DNA of 64,000 bases from Galeopsis tetrahit (taxonomy: Eukaryota; Streptophyta; Magnoliopsida; Lamiales; Lamiaceae). The notes beneath the pieces were generated by a model that was not told the origin of the DNA, made no database searches, and was given only the letters and a program-made list of their open reading frames with translations. A program made the translations under genes and the position numbers. Of this stretch, positions 1 to 13,574 are shown piece by piece (position 1 is the first letter of the stretch; every line of letters begins with the position of its first letter). Location of the stretch: the NCBI GenBank assembly GCA_963675135.1, contig OY776130.1, positions 61,909,808 through 61,973,807 on the forward strand, written 5' to 3'.

Positions 1-2
1 GT

Positions 3-209
3 TTTGGGGAGTATGATACCAATTGTCGAGCACTTTTGGCTCATTTCGAAAATGTTTTGGTTTCGTCTGCTAGGCGTGATGCAAATATTGTGGCACATAC
101 TTTAGCAAGGAAATCTCGCCGTTTCAATAGTATTTCTATTTGGACAGATCCACCAAACTTTGTGGTTGGACTATCCTCGCCTTCGTGCGTTTGCAATAAT
201 AGAATCTAA
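3..209 (+). pseudogene. LINE-type RNase H (RVT_3) C-terminal fragment
   Basis: An open frame running in from the window edge ends at TAA 207-209. It reads SSARRDANIVAHTLARKSRR and then ends in a short hydrophobic tail, which matches the last third of the RNase H-like domain at the 3' end of plant LINEs (R-D/G-N-xx-AH-xLAR motif). An A-run at 225-235 follows 16 bases after the stop, as at a LINE 3' end. The catalytic part lies outside the window, so it could also be the end of a stand-alone RNase H-like gene. Confidence 0.65.
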
Positions 210-235
210 TCTCCCTTGGATTCCAAAAAAAAAAA

Positions 236-770
236 CTTGTAAAGTCAAAATGAAAAACTATAATATTACGATGAAGTGTTTAAGATACTTTTAAATTGTG
301 TGAGAGTAAAACATGAGAGAAATAATCAATACAAACATAATATATGCAAAATTTTATTTTTCACCTGTATAACCGAGGTATGGGTAGGGAAAGGATTTGA
401 ATCACCGGTACAACCGTACACAACAAATATTTTTCAGTGAAAACAATTAATTTTGGTAGTGCAAACAACTAAGCACAGCCGGACCTGCAGACGAGCAGAG
501 TCGGCCATAGGATATCAGATCAGCTCAGTGAAACTGTCACGGTGCACGAAAGGCTTTGCTTCTAAATCAAAGAGTAATGTAGAGAGAAGAGAACAATACA
601 AATACATACACAATGACCTGAAAAGTTTTACTAGCTTTGGGGCCTCTTTCAAATCAAATAATAAGGTTGAAGAACAATTCAAACAAGTACAAAATCACAT
701 GAAAAGTTTTACTAGCCTTTTTCTAATAGTGAAGTTCATTTTCTCCTAGGCGAAACATTTTCCGCCAAAT
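236..770. other. Intergenic, nothing recognised
   Basis: Moderately AT-rich sequence between the LINE tail and the 3' end of the plastid-protein gene. A 98-codon open frame at 453-749 has no recognisable motif or codon pattern and is probably chance. The rightmost part is likely the 3' UTR of the minus-strand gene. Confidence 0.5.
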
Positions 771-2349
771 TCATTGCCCTGATTTCATTCCATAGGTGTC
801 TTCCTGACCAGTCGTTACCTTTTTTCGTCGCTCAGCAATCATATCTGAATATAACTGCAATAGAATGCAGGTGAGCGAGCTTCTTTAAGTAAATAATACT
901 TCAATTCTAACTGTGCTTTCAACAGATTAAACACGAGCTAGAATGCTGTAGAAAGGAAAGTTAAGAGTAATGGGGAGAAGAAAGAATGCTGTATCTAACT
1001 GTGATCTCAATAGATTCTCTCCATTTTCTCGTACGATTTCAATGCATAGTTAGTATGTTTGCTTGATGAGATGGAATATGGAAAAATGTACGATGAGGAG
1101 ACCATGAATGTACCTTGGGATAAGAGTAGAGGAAGATGTACCACCACAAACAAATTAAAGTTGCTGCTACTGAGGTTATTGCAACCGAGTTCAAGATTAA
1201 CCAACTAGCTGTAATTATTCCTGTTCCGGTTAGTAAAATTGTCCAAGGTTGGCACCTGAAAGAGACGAATGAGAGGTCTTGTGTTACACAATCTAATGGG
1301 CTCGGTGTTCCTCAATCAAAAGCTATCAACAAGTGTTGCATAAATCCCAACTCATAAAGGAGAATCATATCTTGATCCTGGGTATATAAAATCCCAAAAT
1401 TTGCATAAATTCTTTAAAATCAGTAGCTACCACGAAGTGTTTCATAAATCTGAACTCATGTATCAATAATCTCTCGATCCTAGGTATACTAAGGGCTCGT
1501 TTTCTTAGTGGGTATAGAGGGTGGGTTAGGTATGTAAACGGAATCATACTCAAGGGAAATCCACCCTCTAAACCCACTAAGCAAACGAGCCCTAAATGTA
1601 AATCTTCAGGCACATTTTGCATAAATTCGTTTGATTTTCCATATCTAATTCAAGCAAATATATGTTACTCAGATGATCCAACTCACTTCAGTTTATCTCA
1701 AACATCTTTACCATAACAGCTTTGAGCATAGTAGAAGAACAGAGAAACATTTTACACAAACAAAATGGTTTTCTCTCAGATCAGTTGACATCAGTAAAGC
1801 TACTGCAGAGATGAGTCGATTAAATGACCTAAATGTGAGGTAATAAGCAAAAAAAAAAAAAAAAAAACCTAAATTCAAGCAACTTAATTCACAAGGTAAC
1901 TAAATCTTTCCATGATTTCTATCTACCCTGTGTTCATCACCATGCCTTGAAGACAACTCGAAGCTTTCATTTCATGAGCAAATTCCAATAAATTTCAAAG
2001 TACCAAAAAAACTAATTACGGTATAAGCTATGAATAAATATTACCATGAAGGTTTGGTGTCCCAAACGGAATCATACTCAAGGGAGAGGTAATTGAGATA
2101 TCCATCCATGTCTTCGACGGCGCCGTTTTCGTCGAAGAAAGACGAATCTGGAACTGGGTCGCCGCCATTACCAGGGCCGCTTTGCCGGAGTGTTGTTGAA
2201 TTTTTGGTGTTGTGGAAACGCTTGGAAACTGAAGAGAAGCGTGAGCAGAAAATGGGGGGAATTGGGGGTTTAATCTGTGGAGAAGAAGAAGAAGATGAAT
2301 TCAGCAAAATGGGGAAGTGAGAGTGACATTGAATAGACGCCATTGCCAT
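771..2349 (-). CDS. Small plastid-type membrane protein with WCQPW motif (DUF6737-like)
   Basis: Three coding exons join cleanly on the minus strand: 2045-2349, 1114-1255 and 771-854, giving 176 residues. Exon 1 ends inside the Trp codon of KPSW, and exon 2 completes it as WCQPWTI. Residues 1-60 are Ser-rich and basic with few acids, like a chloroplast transit peptide. An acidic stretch, EDMDGYLNYLSLEYDSVWDT, follows, then a hydrophobic segment around residues 106-145 (one or two membrane helices) ending in WWYIFLYSYPK, and a charged tail with AERRKK. The exon-3 reading LYSDMIAERRKK confirms the model. The acidic-plus-WCQPW arrangement is one I recall from conserved plant proteins of unknown function with a cyanobacterial-type domain; the family name is from memory. 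Intron 1 (1256-2044) holds a 100-bp MITE. No function is known to me. Confidence 0.85.
1493..1592. mobile_element. PIF/Harbinger-type (Tourist-like) MITE in intron 1
   Basis: A 100-bp foldback begins GGGCTCGTTTTCTTAGTGGG and ends with the near-perfect complement. It is flanked by a 3-bp TAA duplication at 1490-1492 and 1593-1595. Terminal GGGCTCGTTT and a TWA target site are typical of PIF/Harbinger MITEs. The central unpaired part (1536-1557) is identical to 22 bases of the host gene's exon 1 (2064-2085). Confidence 0.85.
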
Positions 2350-2450
2350 GCTCGTTCCTTCAAAAATAGTGTTTTGCTTGTGCCATTGATTGGCCCATAG
2401 AGTTCCATCCCTTTTATTCGAGAAAAATTAAAAACATATTTTGACATTAC

Positions 2451-2640
2451 TCACTCCGTCCGTCTATAAATTTTCCATTTTACCACTTTGGTATGTCTGT
2501 CTATAAATTTTTCATACTTTTTTTTGTAAGTACTTTTTCTTACACTTCACTTTATATTTTACTTTTTCTCTCTATCTCTCTCCTTCTTTCAATGGCATCA
2601 CTTGTACTATATCTATTATTTAATCAATTTTCTTAATCTT
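2451..2640. mobile_element. Stowaway-like MITE, left end only
   Basis: Starts with CACTCCGTCCGTCTATAAAT and closely resembles the left half of the complete Stowaway element at 33061-33294 (same run of TTTTCCATTTTACC and a CTCTACCTC-like stretch). No matching right terminus was found, so it looks truncated. It lies just upstream of the promoter side of the minus-strand plastid-protein gene. Confidence 0.5.
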
Positions 2641-2714
2641 TCCTTTTTTTTATAGCTGAAATAAATTTACTTAAGATAGTCAATAATTAAAATTGTATGC
2701 GATTGCAACTTGTA

Positions 2715-3097
2715 GGCTGTGTTTAGTTTGGGATTGGCCCATCCGGATTTGGATGGGTCATCCCCCATCCCTCTCCATCCAAATACTCATCCAAATACAC
2801 ATTCATTCCTATAATACACCTACAAACTTATTTTTATACAATCACATCAACATTTTTTTCTTTTAATAATTCATTCTCTCTCCTACTTTTCTTCCACACA
2901 TCTATTCTCTCTCCTACTTTCTTACACACATTTATTCTCTCTCTTACTTGATTTGACATAAAGTTCTCAATCCACATTTATTTCTCAATCTCTATCCAAA
3001 CACAACTATTATTCAATTACTGTTCATGGATTACCCTCATCAATATTTTTCCAATCTCTATCCCATCTCATCCACCACAATCCCTAACCAAACAGCA
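2715..3097. mobile_element. Non-autonomous TIR element (MITE)
   Basis: The ends GGCTGTGTTTAGTTTGGGAT (left) and the reverse complement of AATCCCTAACCAAACAGCAC (right) pair with a few mismatches. The interior is a low-complexity run of CTCTCTCCTACTTT-like repeats with no coding potential. Superfamily is uncertain: PIF/Harbinger or hAT. Confidence 0.55.
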
Positions 3098-3329
3098 CCG
3101 TATTGTATGAAATTAATCGATGTATTATACAAAATTTGATTGTCGGAGACTTGAGCTATATTTTCTCCAATATTTCCCGAAAACTCAGTGTCTTGTATTT
3201 TTTGTGGGAGATTGTGGGTTGTAAGGAAAGAGAGGTGTGCTATCAAGCACGGCCTTACAACCATAAATGGATCGGTGAAAAAGGCACTTATTTTTTCCAC
3301 GGGGTTGGGCAATACAGAACGACCCTGTA

Positions 3330-3767
3330 ATGAATCACTTCCACCCATTTTCGGACGATAATGGGAACAAGCTAGTAGTTGACGCTTGTTTTTACAATGA
3401 AAAGTGTCACTACACGGTTGGGTATGGAGTGTTGAGCTCAAATGGACAAGTACGCACAACAGGATGTTGTCGAATTGGGGCCCTAGGCACAGTGTTCGAC
3501 GCTGAGTCGAGAGAAGTGATCGTGGGGGTGCAGGCTCTGTCCACTGCCCGAGTTGGTGCGACGAAGATTTACATAGACTCGAAAAATACAGAGTTGTCTA
3601 GCACTAATCTTTTTTATCGCTATTTTGGAATGGAATAAGCAATAATTGGGAAGATGTGTTGGGCAGTTCACGATGAAGATGTATGTGGCATACATGACTT
3701 GCCCCGTACGAAGACGGTGTTAGCTCATAGGCTAGTCAAATATGCTATGAACTCTCATTTTCTTTAA
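3330..3767 (+). pseudogene. Decayed RNase H-like (RVT_3) domain
   Basis: One frame of 146 codons reads VDACFYNEKCHYTVGYGVLS, then DAESREVIVGVQAL, then IYIDSKNTEL and finally LAHRLVKYAMNSHFL. This is the order of RNase H catalytic blocks (first Asp, the Glu in the aEl helix, DS, and the terminal AH..) seen in plant LINE 3' domains. The frame has a single in-frame TAA at 3636-3638 and continues in the same frame to TAA at 3765-3767. No reverse transcriptase precedes it, so it is a 5'-truncated relic or an orphan domain. Confidence 0.6.
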
Positions 3768-4927
3768 GTTTGGACCGGAGCCAATACCCCATATTGGGTC
3801 AAAGAAGAGGCTCAAAAATTGTTTTTTAATCATTAACGTAGAGCTTTATTTCTTGTAAAAAATGTTACACTTTGATTGCAGGGGGAAAGACATGAAGTGA
3901 TAATCTTAGGTTGTGTTTGGATGGAGTCATTTGAAATCCAAAGGATTTGAAAATGAATGGATTTAAGAATTCTTAAATTTCAAATCCATGAACTTCAAGT
4001 CCTTTGTTTGGATTCAAAACAGATTTATGAAGGGATTTATCAAATACATAGATTTAAAATTCATTGTTTGGCAAAATTTAATAAATATTTCATTTTTTTC
4101 TCATTTCTCATTTTATAAAAATATAATACATTAATAAAACTCACAATCATTCGATCTAAATAATTATACCAAAAAAAAAAAAAAAAAAATAGACTACGTA
4201 CAATCATCTCATAATTCATGAAACATATTTGTATACAATTCTACGATACAACCAATATTTTTCAATAAAATTCTAAAATATAAAATGTCAATAGAATAAA
4301 GCTATAGAATTTTAACAGGATAAAACGAGAGTTCACAAAATTAGGTAAAATAAGAAGCCTTCATAGATTTACAACCATTAGTACTAAGAGTTGATGATAA
4401 AAGAAATATACTCCTTCTTCTTTTCATCCGGAAAAGCTTTCAACAATTTGAACTCCTCTGGATCACCACTCATCAACTTGCGTACCGCCATAAAAATTTG
4501 ATCGCTACTAAGCCCGGGAATCATCGAGACAACATCATGTATCTCAATACCACTTGGTTTATCTTCATTTTTCTTCTTGCTAGCTAGAAACTCTTGAAGT
4601 GTTGTAGCCATTGCACTAACAACTTCAACCATAGTATCTTTCTTCGACTTTTTAGTCTTTTCAAACATCGTATCTATTGAAGAATTTGATGGTCGTCCCC
4701 GTGCTTTGGATCTTGATATAGAAGCACAATCCACTTCAATTTCCTCTCCCTCACCCATTGCTTCGCTGCCTTCATCATGAGTTTCAGCTCCATCGCCCGT
4801 TGCTCTATCTTTTCCACACAATAGCACAATTTCATCCCAATTATCTATCATTTTATTATGCATTCCTTTTGCTTCTGGATGTGACTACATATAAATCAAA
4901 CAAATGAATTAATTATAAAATATAATA

Positions 4928-5189
4928 CTCCCTCCGTCCACGAAAAGTAGTCCCATTTGACACATATTCTTTGTCCACCAAATGTAGTCCCATGCACTTT
5001 ATGGAAACTATCACCCTTCAACTATCACTTAATTACTCAATTTGCCATCAACTTTATTCCTAAACAATCACTTTATTCACAATAGACCCCACAATACCCT
5101 ATAATACCCTTATTTTATCTACTTTATCTACCATTTTCTTAAAACTTGTGTCCCATCCCCATGTCCCTACTTTTCATGGATGGAGGGAG
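4928..5189. mobile_element. Stowaway MITE
   Basis: Complete element with CTCCCTCCGTCCACGAAAAG at the left and ATGGATGGAGGGAG at the right. It is bounded by TA duplications at 4926-4927 and 5190-5191 and lies in the intron of the MYB-like gene inside the Harbinger element. No coding potential. Confidence 0.85.
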
Positions 5190-5554
5190 TATTGATACAA
5201 TTTTTTTTCTGATTACATTAGAGACACATATATGATTTGAGAGCAAACAGGGACCAAAAACCCTTTATTGGGACTCAACAACCATGTAGCAGCAGCATTC
5301 ATCAATCTGCATGTAGCTAGACTCCCCTCTCTACCCTTTCTAGCTCATAGGACCATTTTAGACTTAATTTATTTATGAACTAATTGATTTAACATCACAG
5401 TACGTACAACATGTTTTACAATGAGTTTATTTAGTTAAGCCCAATTAAGGGAATAAGTTTAATTTGTTCATGAATCTACACCTCTTATTTTATACTCCAA
5501 CACTTTAACAGTTATATAAATACTAGTAACAAATTCCATTAAAAAAAAATATTA

Positions 5555-5836
5555 CTCCCTCCGTCCCATGATTATCTTCACATGTGAAGTGGCACGCGGA
5601 ATAAGAAACGTGAATTTAGTGGGGATTTTGAGGGGTAATTTTGTAAACCTTTATGTATAAAATAAAGAATTGAGTTGACTTTTGGATATGTGTGGAGAAA
5701 AAGTAATGGCATTTGTGTAAATTTGAGGATTTTGTGAGGGTGGAGTATATAAAGGGTTTTCCATTTTAAGGGTGTGAAAGTAATTGTGGGACGTCTTAAA
5801 AAGGAAAGTGTGAAAGTAATTACGGGATGGAGGGAG
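5555..5836. mobile_element. Stowaway MITE
   Basis: Complete element from CTCCCTCCGTCCCATGATTA to ACGGGATGGAGGGAG, with TA at 5553-5554 and 5837-5838. A second independent insertion into the same intron of the Harbinger-borne MYB-like gene. Confidence 0.85.
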
Positions 5837-8237
5837 TAGTATTTAAGTTGGAATCATTGTACTGCTATGTACCACAAATTAAATTGATTACATTGCAGCA
5901 GTTGATTTTGTTTTTTCGTGCAGCTGTTTTACCTCATTTACTCCAATATCACTACACATGTTTGAGGAGATATAGATTGTTTCCCACACTAAAGTATTAA
6001 ATAAATTAAAATTATTACTAGAAACCAAAACATATACGCGCTGTGAATTTCCCTAACAGCACTTCTACTTCATAGTCAAGCAATAAAGATACAAATATTG
6101 TATTAGGATTTTGTCTAACCTCAATGTATGCAAGCCACGAACTCCACATATCCGATGTGACAACTATCATTTTTCGCTCTTCGTCCCATGTGAAACCACT
6201 TTGATTGGCTTGGACATCGGAAACCACATTGTAGTGTTTTTTCCAATTTTCAACCTATTTTTTATGTTGTCTTTTGTTAAAGACAAATTCAATTCTATGT
6301 TCAAGTGTGTCACAGCAGCATGTAGAGCTTGGGGCTTCCATGTATCACCGTCACACTTGTTTCCCAAAATCATTTGTTCGGATAAGACATTCGCTAAATG
6401 ACGATCCATCTCCCTATTCCAAGATACATATGGTTGTTTGTACTTATTTGCTGTAGACAAACATATATAAGAATAACAACAATATATTAAATAAATATAT
6501 ATATAGATAGACATATAGATATTAAAGTTTTGATCGAAGAGGCAACCTTCTACACGTCCACTTGAAGTTTCACCACGAGAAAGATTGTTGTTAGGCTTAA
6601 GAAAGACATTTGTTCCCTTTTTCATGTTGCTAGTCATGATTAACTGTTTAAAGGTATCAATATGGAGGAAACAAGAATCAAAGTTATTGTAACTAAACTA
6701 ATAAATATTAGCCAAATGTCTAAACAAAGATGCAGGGGAAGAGAGGGCCTTGTAAGGGTAGAGTGATAAAAGGGAATTACCTCATACGCGCCAAAACACA
6801 AGAAGCTTGTGGGTAAAAGAGGATTTTTGTCCTTCCAAGTTAGATCCCTGCAAGGGTAGAGTGATAAACAAACAACATAAAAAATAGAGATACCAATTAT
6901 ATTCTAAACTATAATGATCATTTTAGCACTATAAAACATTTTCATATTTATCCTTTGACAAACCAAGCACCATATACTAGATTTTAAATATTCATATTTT
7001 CAAAGTAGCCCTCAAAACATTTTTATACCTAAACAGGAGATGGTAAAAATATGAACTTCTTCATGGCTATAACAAAATTCCTAGAATAAAAGGTTGCAAG
7101 CAATTACACAAGCTACATTACATTAACATTAATATTATGCTTTATATATCACAATATTGCTCATAGTTGCTGGACATATGGATACCATAAATACTTAACT
7201 TGTTGCTGGAATAATAAATCAATAAACATTATGCCAAAACACACAAATTCAATTCAATAGTCCGAATGTCATTAACAAATAATTAGTTGTGTGTGATGCT
7301 CCTGCAAGAGTAAACAACAATAGCTAAAATGTTTAGTTTCTTCCCCCAAGCATCCAGCCTGCCTCTTTTGTCTGCTACAGAGAGGAATAATAATCGATAT
7401 ACAATTTTCTATTTCATTTCTAACCCAAATTAAATTCACGAGATATCCTTAATCAAAGCCAATAAATCTGTAATCAAGCAACCCTAACGGATGTATTCAT
7501 GAACAAATTAGTTCTAATTCGTCAATAACCAAAAGAACACTTTCAAAAGCTCAGAAATAATAATCAAATTGAAGAACAATAAACAACCCTAACTAAATCC
7601 AAAATAATTTACAAAAAATGAGAGGAGATAGAGAGATTTTACTACCGGTGAATGAGAGAGAGCACGACCGATTCAAAACTTCAAATCGAATTTCTCAGTT
7701 ATACTTGTGGAACGGAAGCAAGAGAACGAGATCCATTTTGTTCTGTATGTGAGATGAGCCGCGCTGAGAGAGGAGGAAAGAATTTCAAATGACACAGTTT
7801 TACGAAGGATTTCAACTTCTCTCTATTTAACTAAAACTGTATTGGACTCAAATCTGTAGATTTAGAATCCATTATTTTTAAAACTTGGATTTACAAATCC
7901 ACTGATTTATTATTTTGTCCAAACAGCGAGAGTGGATTTGGGCTGTGGATTTAAAATCCATGGGCCCAAATCCATTAATCCAAACGCAACCTTATAGTCT
8001 CATAATTTTAAAAATGTTGCAATGATAAACTTATATTGACATTTGTTTTTGTTTGATAATGATAATTAATTTGTGGTGTTTTTTTATACTTTTTATTGAA
8101 TCATAATTGTTCTTATTTTAATTTTTAAATAAAAAAACGTTCTTGCATTTAAATATTTAGGTCTGGTATTTTTTTTAAGAGATCACTTATTGTTTGGGCT
8201 AATAAATTTAAATTCAGCCCACGAGTAATTCATCTCT

Positions 8238-8391
8238 GGCCCATATAAGCCCAACAAATATTCTCCTTAATACAAAGCAGCCTAGGGTTTACTTTCCCCC
8301 CTCTAGCAAAACGCGGCCAGAAGAACCTGCTTAGCTCTCACATAGCAGCGGCACAAGGCGGCGGACGGCGCGAACCAGTTCAAACGACACC
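8238..8391 (+). promoter_or_regulatory. RPS24 promoter motifs and non-coding first exon
   Basis: Site II-type boxes GGCCCA (8238-8243) and AGCCCA (8248-8253) precede a telo-box TAGGGTTT (8283-8290) and a pyrimidine tract CTTTCCCCCC, where transcription probably starts. Site II plus telo-box is the standard arrangement of plant ribosomal-protein promoters. A likely 5' UTR exon ends before GTAATC at 8392, and the coding exon follows an AG at 8488-8489. Confidence 0.7.
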
Positions 8392-8492
8392 GTAATCTAT
8401 TCCGTACATTCTTTATATTCGTCTCACTAAGCTTGTTGTTGTGTGATATAGTCAGATTGATTTAATATTTCGTCCACTTTGTTCTTTAGGAA

Positions 8493-10079
<1,587 letters not shown>

Positions 10080-11568
10080 GCTTGTTAGAATTTTGATGTT
10101 TCTTATATTTTATTTTAGTTTTGGTTTTGCAATCTGGGAGATTATCACGACTGTTTAGTTAAGGATTAAGGAAAGCGAAACATTTTTGTGATTGTTACAA
10201 ACTGAGCTGTGTTAATCACATACACCATATGTGAGATTATTATTATTATATCTACCTTCTGAATTGCCTTCCAACTTACAGTACGTAGTACGTTGGTTAT
10301 TTTTATTTACCCTATCTTCTTAACTCAGATTGTACCTTTTTCTTGTTTGCTTTGAAATTCAATCTTTGTTAATGAGTAAAATTATATAGAACCTTACTAC
10401 AAGAACATGTATTTGCTCCATTTTTATTAACAAATGAGTTATGAAATCATAGTTTGTAAACTATTTTATGCAAATTTAAACAATTATATTTCTTGCAAAT
10501 CTTCCAATTCTACTATTTCTCTACTATATTAGAACTTCTTATTGTATGCCAGAATATCATTGTCCTTGCCCAAATATTCTTGCTTTTCATCGACTACAGA
10601 AATAAACAATGAAAATCTGTTTCAAAAAGAACAATCCGTTTCACGTTTCTACATCATCCGAATCAACTCAAACGTGTTATGATTCATTTAAGAACCATTG
10701 TACTCTAGTTAAGAAACATCGAATTTCATTTTACTACTTTAAAAAATGAAATATTTGTACTCTAGTTATGCATTTTAATATACTTTATAATTGTATATAT
10801 ATGACAATAAATAAAATTATGATAAAGCAAAGCACAAAAAAATATTTGTCAATATCTGTTACTCGTATTTTATATGTTATGGGTATTGACGTTAATTTTA
10901 TCAAATTTATTAATAGATCATATATTTCAATACTATTATGAAATGAAATCGATTTTTTTATTCTTAATTCGAGCTCTAAACTAAATTTCTAGCTCGGTCA
11001 CTAGTTCGTGGTTAGTTGGGCTTAGCCAAATAGGTCCACATTATTTGGGCTACTATTTTTTTAGTCCAACCAAAACCTTTTCAAATAGCCATTTGGGCTG
11101 GCATATTCAACTGAAGTCATTGTAAAGAGTGACACTTGCGTCTAATTACAATTGATATAATTAAAATTTAATTTAATTCTAATATGATTAATTAAACAAT
11201 TGATAATATATACAAATTATTTAAAATTCAATTATCAATTGTAAAAGAGAATAGTATCTCTGACGGCTTACCCAGCAATCATATAAAGTGAGTCTAAGAT
11301 ACTTTTTTTTCTCAACCCCTCACTTTCCAAAAAAAAAAAAAAAAACCCCATGCAATTAATTTTGTGAAAAATGAGATAAGACATAAAAAATGATATTTAA
11401 TATTTATCTTTCAGTTAAAAAACAATTTTTTTAATAAATTAATAAAAATACATTATTATATACGCAAGTCGAAATTGAGGTAAATTGAATATATACAGGA
11501 TAAATGTATTATTATACCTTATCATATGCCTACTAAAAAAAATTATTTGAATTTATAGATACTATAGA
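10080..11568. other. Intergenic between RPS24 and RPS18
   Basis: The first 250 bases are the likely RPS24 3' UTR. The rest is very AT-rich with homopolymer A runs (for example 11331-11344) and no open frame, TIR pair or RNA gene that I can support. Confidence 0.5.
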
Positions 11569-11650
11569 TGGGCCAAGCTTCTGATATGGCCCAATATTTC
11601 TTTTAGCCCAAATATATGAAAGCTAGGGTTTGTAATTCTTATTTATAAAG
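11569..11650 (+). promoter_or_regulatory. RPS18 promoter: site II boxes, telo-box, TATA-like
   Basis: TGGGCC at 11569-11574 and its complement GGCCCA at 11588-11593 are site II elements. A telo-box TAGGGTTT lies at 11624-11631 and a TATA-like TTATAAA about ten bases further on. The same pairing of site II and telo-box is seen upstream of RPS24, so the two genes are probably co-regulated with growth. Confidence 0.7.
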
Positions 11651-11741
11651 TTTTTAATAACCAAAAACCCCTCTGCTACGGCGTTCTAATACGTGAGAGC
11701 TTCTGGAATTTCCGCCTACAGCCGCAACCCGAAATCTAGCC

Positions 11742-13267
<1,526 letters not shown>

Positions 13268-13415
13268 GCTTCATTCTTCTATAATATTTGTCATGGATGT
13301 CTAGTTTTAGTGTTCCCTTTTAGTTTATATTACATATATTGTGTTTTGTATTTTTAAATATGTTGGATTTTAAGTTCTCTGCAGTTTTGTTGAGATTTTT
13401 GGCAGTTGTTCAACC

Positions 13416-13502
13416 TATAATTCAACTTAATCAACTTATGTTTTTTATATATGTGGGATATAATTCAACTTAATCAACTTATGTTTTTTATATATGTGGG
13501 AT
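13416..13502 (+). repeat. 43-bp tandem duplication downstream of RPS18
   Basis: Two adjacent copies of a 43-bp unit, starting ATAATTCAACTTAATCAACT at 13417 and again at 13460, are virtually identical. They lie about 150 bases past the RPS18 stop, in or just beyond its 3' UTR. Confidence 0.8.
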
Positions 13503-13574
13503 GTATTTCTGTTTCAATGATATTACATAGGGTTAACGTTGTAAGCTCAAAATAAGTTTCCTATGAATCAAACA

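Larger units (their letters stand above)
4384..6637 (-). pseudogene. MYB/SANT-like DNA-binding protein (L10-interacting MYB type), frameshifted
   Basis: Minus-strand exons are visible. One, from about 6453 (after a TCTACAG acceptor) to about 6018, encodes a Myb_DNA-bind_3 domain: YVSWNREMDRHLANVLSEQ, then GDTWKPQALHAAVTHLN, KDNIKNRLK, and SGFTWDEERKMIVVTSDMW. A later exon, 4384-4884 (acceptor TATGTAG), reads SHPEAKGMHNK, DNWDEIVLLCGKDRATGDGA and a charged C-terminus ending at TAG 4384-4386. Within the domain, near 6240-6246, one base is missing: the frame moves from NRLKIGK to KHYNVVSDVQ. A possible first coding segment starts at ATG 6637. In PIF/Harbinger elements this protein partners the transposase; the same domain also occurs in host L10-interacting MYB proteins. 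The frameshift makes this copy probably dead. Confidence 0.65.
3909..7991 (-). mobile_element. PIF/Harbinger-type element carrying a MYB/SANT gene
   Basis: The termini GGTTGTGTTTGGATG (left) and the complement of ATCCAAACGCAACC (right) are inverted. A 3-bp TTA target duplication sits at 3906-3908 and 7992-7994, the mark of PIF/Harbinger transposition. Inside is a minus-strand MYB/SANT-like gene (4384-6637), the accessory ORF of this superfamily. I found no DDE transposase, so the 4,083-bp element appears non-autonomous. Two Stowaway MITEs (4928-5189, 5555-5836) are nested in it. Confidence 0.75.

Noticed and set aside
453..749. 98-codon open frame
   Set aside because: No motif, no splice context and unremarkable codon use; it lies just past the 3' end of the plastid-protein gene.
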